Of a stretch of DNA of 17,432 nucleotides, positions 13,831-17,432 are shown piece by piece. This DNA comes from Gammaproteobacteria bacterium. GTDB lineage: Bacteria > Pseudomonadota > Gammaproteobacteria > Chromatiales > Chromatiaceae. The stretch lies in contig JAHDCB010000018.1 in assembly GCA_020630035.1 (NCBI GenBank), positions 1 to 17,432 on the forward strand, read 5' to 3'. Under the pieces are notes generated by a model. It was not told the DNA's origin. It made no database searches and worked only from the letters and a program-made list of their open reading frames with translations. Position 1 is the stretch's first letter. Each line of letters starts with the position of its first letter. The position numbers and the translations under genes are program-made.

Positions 13831-15537
13831 ATGCCAACAGAAGCTACACCCTTTCAGAAAATTTATCTGGAACCCGAAAACCGGGTATTTGCCGACATCA
13901 TGTCGAACGGCAAGACCTACCAGGTCCCCAGATTTCAGCGCGACTATGCCTGGGAGCACAGCCAGTGGGATGAACTATGGGCTGACATTACCAAGATGCG
14001 GGAACAACGTACCCAGCATTTTATGGGCTACCTGGTGTTTCAGACGGATGACAACAAATGTTTTCACGTGATAGATGGCCAACAACGCCTGACGACCATC
14101 ACACTGATTCTGATCGCCGGACTGAGCCGACTACAAAAACTGGTTGCACAGGATATAGAAGCCGAAGCTAATCAGAGCAGAATTGATGTCTATCGGCGCA
14201 CCTATCTGGATGTGGAAAGCGCGGTCAGTTTACAGACTTCGCCAAAGCTGACCCTCAATCGGCATAACAAACAACACTTCAGGCAACTCAGTCAGAAACT
14301 GCAGGTGCACGCAAAACGCAACATTATCCGCACCAACCGCCAGATCAATCAGGGGTTTGCATACTTTCAGGAACAATTTGCAGACTGCACATCCGGTAAA
14401 CAGATTGCACAAATTATCAATGATATTGCCGATGGCCTGTTATTCACCACTATCACGGTTGCCAATGACCTGAATGCGTATACCGTATTTGAAACCTTGA
14501 ATGCGCGTGGATTACACCTTTCCACACCAGATCTGTTAAAAAATTATCTGTTATCACGGATGGATAAGGCAGACATGTGTACGGACGCAGACTTCGATAA
14601 ATTTGATGAAGATTGGGCAGACATTCTGGATCAATTAGGGGAAACTGAGTTCACCGCCTTTTTACGTAGCCATGTTGGTATGTCGGACAAAATTCCACAT
14701 AAAAAAGATTTGTATCGTATCTTGCGGCAGACCATTGATCAGCCGGAAAAGGTCGAGACTTATTTAGATAGCCTGCAACAGTATGCCCCGGTTTATGCCG
14801 CATTACAAAGCCCGTATGATGATTTCTGGAAAGAAGATGGTGGCAAATATTTTGCGGTATGTCGTCATCTGGAAGTATTAGACCTGTTCAAGATCAGGAC
14901 ACCGCTGAGCGTCTTAATGGTCGGCTATACCCACTTATCGCCGGGAGACTTTATCAGCCTGGCCAGGCGTATCTCGGTCTTGACGATACGCTATAACGCG
15001 ATCTGCCGTAAACCGGCTAAGGATCAGGAACGGGCGTATAACAACATGGCAAATAAGCTATTTGACCGCCAGGCTAGTTTGCGCGACATCACGCAAGATA
15101 TGCTGACCATTTACCCGGGAGATGACGAATTTCGCCGCGCATTCAGCGAAAAGACCTTGCCGAGTCGCCAGTCAACCAAAAAGATCATGTACTTGTTGCG
15201 GGAGATTGAGCGTCATGTCAGCGGTCAACAGCCGCCTCAGAACCTGACGCTGGAACATGTCTTGCCGTATCAACCTGACGATGCCTGGCAGGCCAGCTTC
15301 GGGCGTGACAACTACAGCAGTGCGATTGATCGCCTGGGAAATATGGCATTATTATCGCAGGAGAACAATATGGGTCAGGAGTCATTTACTCAAAAACGAA
15401 CCCAACTGCGCAACAGCCCGTATCGTATCAACCAGCATATCGCTGCAACGTATGACACATGGAATATTGAGCAGGTGCACGCTCATCAGACATGGCTGGC
15501 AAAACAGGCAACCTCAGTCTGGCGTATTTCCGCCTGA
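13831..15537 (+). CDS. GmrSD-like (DUF262-DUF1524) type IV restriction enzyme
   Basis: A 568-residue single-chain enzyme of the GmrSD family, nucleotide-dependent endonucleases that cut modified DNA such as glucosylated hydroxymethylcytosine phage DNA. The N-terminal DUF262 domain, with a ParB-like fold that binds and hydrolyses nucleotide, shows YQVPRFQRDYAW (residues 30-41) and HVIDGQQRLTTITLI (79-93). The C-terminal DUF1524 HNH-type nuclease shows LTLEHVLPYQ (His476) and DRLGNMALLSQENNMGQESF (500-519). No methyltransferase accompanies it, as expected for type IV. GGGAGA lies 7 bp before the ATG. It sits between rmuC and the convergent pyrB, is AT-richer than rmuC in its middle part, and is probably a transferred defence gene riding the rmuC transcript. 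Which modification it recognises cannot be told. Confidence 0.88.
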   Translation: MPTEATPFQKIYLEPENRVFADIMSNGKTYQVPRFQRDYAWEHSQWDELWADITKMREQRTQHFMGYLVFQTDDNKCFHVIDGQQRLTTITLILIAGLSRLQKLVAQDIEAEANQSRIDVYRRTYLDVESAVSLQTSPKLTLNRHNKQHFRQLSQKLQVHAKRNIIRTNRQINQGFAYFQEQFADCTSGKQIAQIINDIADGLLFTTITVANDLNAYTVFETLNARGLHLSTPDLLKNYLLSRMDKADMCTDADFDKFDEDWADILDQLGETEFTAFLRSHVGMSDKIPHKKDLYRILRQTIDQPEKVETYLDSLQQYAPVYAALQSPYDDFWKEDGGKYFAVCRHLEVLDLFKIRTPLSVLMVGYTHLSPGDFISLARRISVLTIRYNAICRKPAKDQERAYNNMANKLFDRQASLRDITQDMLTIYPGDDEFRRAFSEKTLPSRQSTKKIMYLLREIERHVSGQQPPQNLTLEHVLPYQPDDAWQASFGRDNYSSAIDRLGNMALLSQENNMGQESFTQKRTQLRNSPYRINQHIAATYDTWNIEQVHAHQTWLAKQATSVWRISA

Positions 15538-15558
15538 AGTTGCGCAGCCAGCCGCTGG

Positions 15559-16506
15559 TTAATCCTGCGGTTGCAGGCACAAAGACATCACCGCCATGCG
15601 GACGGCCACGCCATAACTGACTTGTTGCAACACCACCGAATGTGGCCCGTCAGCGACCGCAGAATCCATTTCAACTCCGCGATTGATCGGCCCCGGATGC
15701 ATCACCAGCACATCCGGTTTGGCCACCGCCAGCCGTGCCTGGGTCAGGCCGTACAAGCGAAAATATTCGCTGCTACTCGGTAGCAGGGCACCATCCATCC
15801 GTTCCTTCTGCAAACGCAGCATAATCACCACATCGACATCCCGCAGCCCGTCATCCAACTGCGAAAACACATGCACGCCCAGCGTGCGGGCAGCTGCGGG
15901 CAACAGCGTTTGTGGCCCGATCAGGCGGATTTCTGACACCCCCAGCGTATTCAGCGCAGCGATCTGCGAGCGCGCCACGCGCGAATGCAGAATATCGCCG
16001 ACAATCGCCACGCGCAGCGGGGTAAAGTCACCCTTATGCCGCCGGATGGTAAACATATCCAGCAACGCCTGCGTCGGATGGGCATGCCGCCCGTCACCGG
16101 CGTTGATCACGCAGACCCCGGGCGCGGTATGTTGCGCGATAAAGTGGGCTGCACCGGATAACGGATGGCGTACCACAAACAGATCGGTATGCATCGCCTC
16201 GATATTACGCAGCGTATCCAGCAAGGTCTCGCCCTTCGCGGTAGCGGAGGTGCTGACATTAAAATTCATCACATCGGCCGACAGACGGGTTGCCGCCAGT
16301 TCAAACGTCATCCGCGTGCGGGTACTGTTTTCAAAAAACAGATTCGTGATGATCCGTCCCTGGAGCTCAGTCGATTTGGTCAGCGGATCCATATAGGTGG
16401 CGGCCAGATCAAACAGACGCTGCAGCAACTCGCGCGGCAGCCCCTCAATAGTCAGCAGATGGCGTAATCGCCCCTGGGCATCCAGTTGGAGATTCGGGTG
16501 TTGCAT
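15559..16506 (-). CDS. pyrB: Aspartate carbamoyltransferase catalytic subunit
   Basis: PyrB joins carbamoyl phosphate and aspartate in the first committed step of pyrimidine synthesis. The 315 residues carry all the hallmarks: FFENSTRTRMTFE (57-69, carbamoyl-phosphate binding), STSATAKGETLLDT (85-98, with the Ser and Lys of the mobile loop), GDGRHAHPTQALLDMF (137-152), and VMHPGPINRGVE (aspartate binding). The motif spelling is that of the Pseudomonas-type enzymes, which normally work with an inactive dihydroorotase-like partner (pyrC'). No such gene follows here, since the restriction gene is convergent, and no pyrI is present. The ATG lies 10 bp after the upstream Sco-like gene, with AGAGGG just before it. 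Confidence 0.97.
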   Translation of the reverse strand: MQHPNLQLDAQGRLRHLLTIEGLPRELLQRLFDLAATYMDPLTKSTELQGRIITNLFFENSTRTRMTFELAATRLSADVMNFNVSTSATAKGETLLDTLRNIEAMHTDLFVVRHPLSGAAHFIAQHTAPGVCVINAGDGRHAHPTQALLDMFTIRRHKGDFTPLRVAIVGDILHSRVARSQIAALNTLGVSEIRLIGPQTLLPAAARTLGVHVFSQLDDGLRDVDVVIMLRLQKERMDGALLPSSSEYFRLYGLTQARLAVAKPDVLVMHPGPINRGVEMDSAVADGPHSVVLQQVSYGVAVRMAVMSLCLQPQD

Positions 16507-16516
16507 AGGCCCTCTG

Positions 16517-17119
16517 TCAGCCGATTTGCGAGATCTTCAGGACCTTCTGCAGGTCCCGGCGGACACCCTTTGCGGGTACGTTCAGATCGTAAAACATCAT
16601 CAGATTACCGAGCGGATCCACCAAAAAATAAAACTCACCGCTGGTATCAAACTGCACATCCTCAAATGATTGCAGCCAGTCCGACGAGCCGCGTTCCGGC
16701 TGAGCGATGATCAGATCCGGATGTTGTTGCGCCAGCTCGGCACGCAACTCTGGTGCGAGCGGCTGCGGTGTGACCAGCAGCCGCTTGACGCGCGCGACAT
16801 CCTTATTGACCCCGATGCGGATCTGGCGGGTGACATACAACTGCTCGCGACAGCGTGCGGCACAGGTTGCCCCGGCATAGATCACATACAGCCAATGGCC
16901 ACGTAATGTGCTGAAGTCTCGCGCATCGCCGGACTGGAGCAGACGCAGTCCGCTGGCGGGAAGCGGGCGAGCGGGTTGAATCAGGGTGCCGGCATTGCTG
17001 GTGGTGCTGACACCTTGCGTGTCCAGATAATACCAGGCGACCCAGGCCAGAAGCGGTGGTAATAAAAACAGGGCGATAATACCAAGCAATTGACGACGTC
17101 CCGGATGTGCTGTGTGCAT
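16517..17119 (-). CDS. Membrane-anchored Sco/thioredoxin-like protein, probable cytochrome oxidase assembly
   Basis: A 200-residue protein with an N-terminal membrane anchor (about residues 10-31, LLGIIALFLLPPLLAWVAWYY) and a periplasmic domain. The segment WLYVIYAGATCAARCREQLY has a CxxxC pair (Cys86, Cys90), as in the copper-binding Sco1/SenC family. The rest follows the thioredoxin-like fold, with FYFLVDPLGNLMMFYDLN and the terminal pattern KGVRRDLQKVLKISQIG. Proteins of this type usually sit in cytochrome c oxidase gene clusters. Here it is instead paired with pyrB. The distal Sco histidine is not obvious, so copper transfer is uncertain. Confidence 0.72.
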   Translation of the reverse strand: MHTAHPGRRQLLGIIALFLLPPLLAWVAWYYLDTQGVSTTSNAGTLIQPARPLPASGLRLLQSGDARDFSTLRGHWLYVIYAGATCAARCREQLYVTRQIRIGVNKDVARVKRLLVTPQPLAPELRAELAQQHPDLIIAQPERGSSDWLQSFEDVQFDTSGEFYFLVDPLGNLMMFYDLNVPAKGVRRDLQKVLKISQIG

Positions 17120-17150
17120 GCAGATTCTCTGTCAGTGGTGGTGTACCGGC

Positions 17151-17432
17151 TCAGTCTAAATCAGCCTCAATCATGGTTAACCAAGGCTCGCGGTTCGGGG
17201 GTAAACGCCCGGTTTGTTTTAAATCACGCAGAATAGTCAGTGCTTGGGTGAACCAGTGTTGCTGTTCCTCGGGCACGGTGGTTGCCATTCTGACATACGA
17301 AACGACCAGATCCAGTTGCCAGTGCACATTGGTCGGGTCGAGTTTGCTCAGAGCCTGGCGAATGCCTAGTCCCTGCTGATAGTGCCGCAAGGCTTGCTCC
17401 AGATCGCCCTGAGCCTTGAGGATGTCGGCGAT
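17151..17432 (-). CDS. TPR-repeat protein, 3' end only
   Basis: The frame is open to the right edge of the window, so the start lies beyond it. The 93 visible residues contain a tetratricopeptide repeat, GDLEQALRHYQQGLGIRQAL, followed by DPTNVHWQLDLVVSYVRMA. This is the form common in large bacterial proteins where TPRs follow an effector or NTPase domain, each repeat reading G-D-L-x-x-A-L-x-x-Y...L-A-x-x-D-P-x-N-x-x-W-x-x-D-L. A second, weaker repeat follows (QQHWFTQALTILRDLKQTG). The gene ends 31 bp from the Sco-like gene. The N-terminal domain, which would decide its function, is outside the window. Confidence 0.75.
   Translation of the reverse strand: MADILKAQGDLEQALRHYQQGLGIRQALSKLDPTNVHWQLDLVVSYVRMATTVPEEQQHWFTQALTILRDLKQTGRLPPNREPWLTMIEADLD

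Noticed and set aside
15683..16396. 237-codon plus-strand ORF over pyrB
   Set aside because: Antisense to pyrB, whose frame carries every family motif.
1..17432. tRNA, rRNA genes and CRISPR arrays
   Set aside because: I saw no cloverleaf, no rRNA signature and no regularly spaced repeats while reading; a tRNAscan or CRISPR search was not possible here.

Overview
The window looks like a chromosomal segment of a gammaproteobacterium. ParC, PheS (with the four-cysteine insert seen in Pseudomonas-like PheS), RmuC, PyrB, CcmAB and the NuoJKLM subunits all read as proteobacterial proteins, closest in motif layout to gammaproteobacterial ones. I cannot name the genus. Gene order is heavily rearranged: several genes that normally sit in fixed operons (pheS-pheT, ccmA-H, nuoA-N, pyrB with a pyrC-like partner) appear here without their usual neighbours.

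Layout: (1) 1-1802 (+), the 3' part of parC, convergent with (2) a minus-strand group pheS-ccmA-ccmB (4232-1857). A 121-bp MITE-like element with 16-bp terminal inverted repeats (4260-4380) lies in the pheS leader, between a candidate promoter and the start codon. (3) 5561-4425 (-), a secreted catalase-fold protein just downstream of nuoM. (4) nuoJ-nuoK-nuoL (12499-9646, -) and nuoM (7099-5585, -), separated by a 2.5-kb interval.

The interval 7100-9645 is AT-richer and full of debris. It holds a truncated AAA-type ATPase, an eroded BrnT-like toxin with a nonsense codon fused by deletion to a shredded CopG/BrnA-like antitoxin (no long ORF marks this pair), an unexplained GC-rich block, two REP-like palindromes with compensatory stem changes, an intact RDD-family membrane protein, an orphan Phd/StbD-type antitoxin and an orphan DUF2442 protein.

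(5) Divergent from nuoJ, rmuC (12605-13810, +) is followed after 20 bp by a GmrSD-type (DUF262-DUF1524) modification-dependent restriction enzyme (13831-15537, +). That enzyme is convergent with (6) a minus-strand group of a Sco-like membrane-anchored protein (17119-16517) and pyrB (16506-15559). (7) The right edge holds the 3' end of a TPR protein on the minus strand.

The housekeeping functions are topoisomerase IV, tRNA-Phe charging, haem export for cytochrome c maturation, the complex I proton-pumping arm and pyrimidine synthesis. The most unusual content is the accessory graveyard inside the complex I operon. The lone restriction enzyme beside rmuC and the mobile element in front of an essential aminoacyl-tRNA synthetase gene come next. 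I did not find a convincing, wholly new system; the TA graveyard and the unexplained GC-rich block are the best candidates for a closer look.
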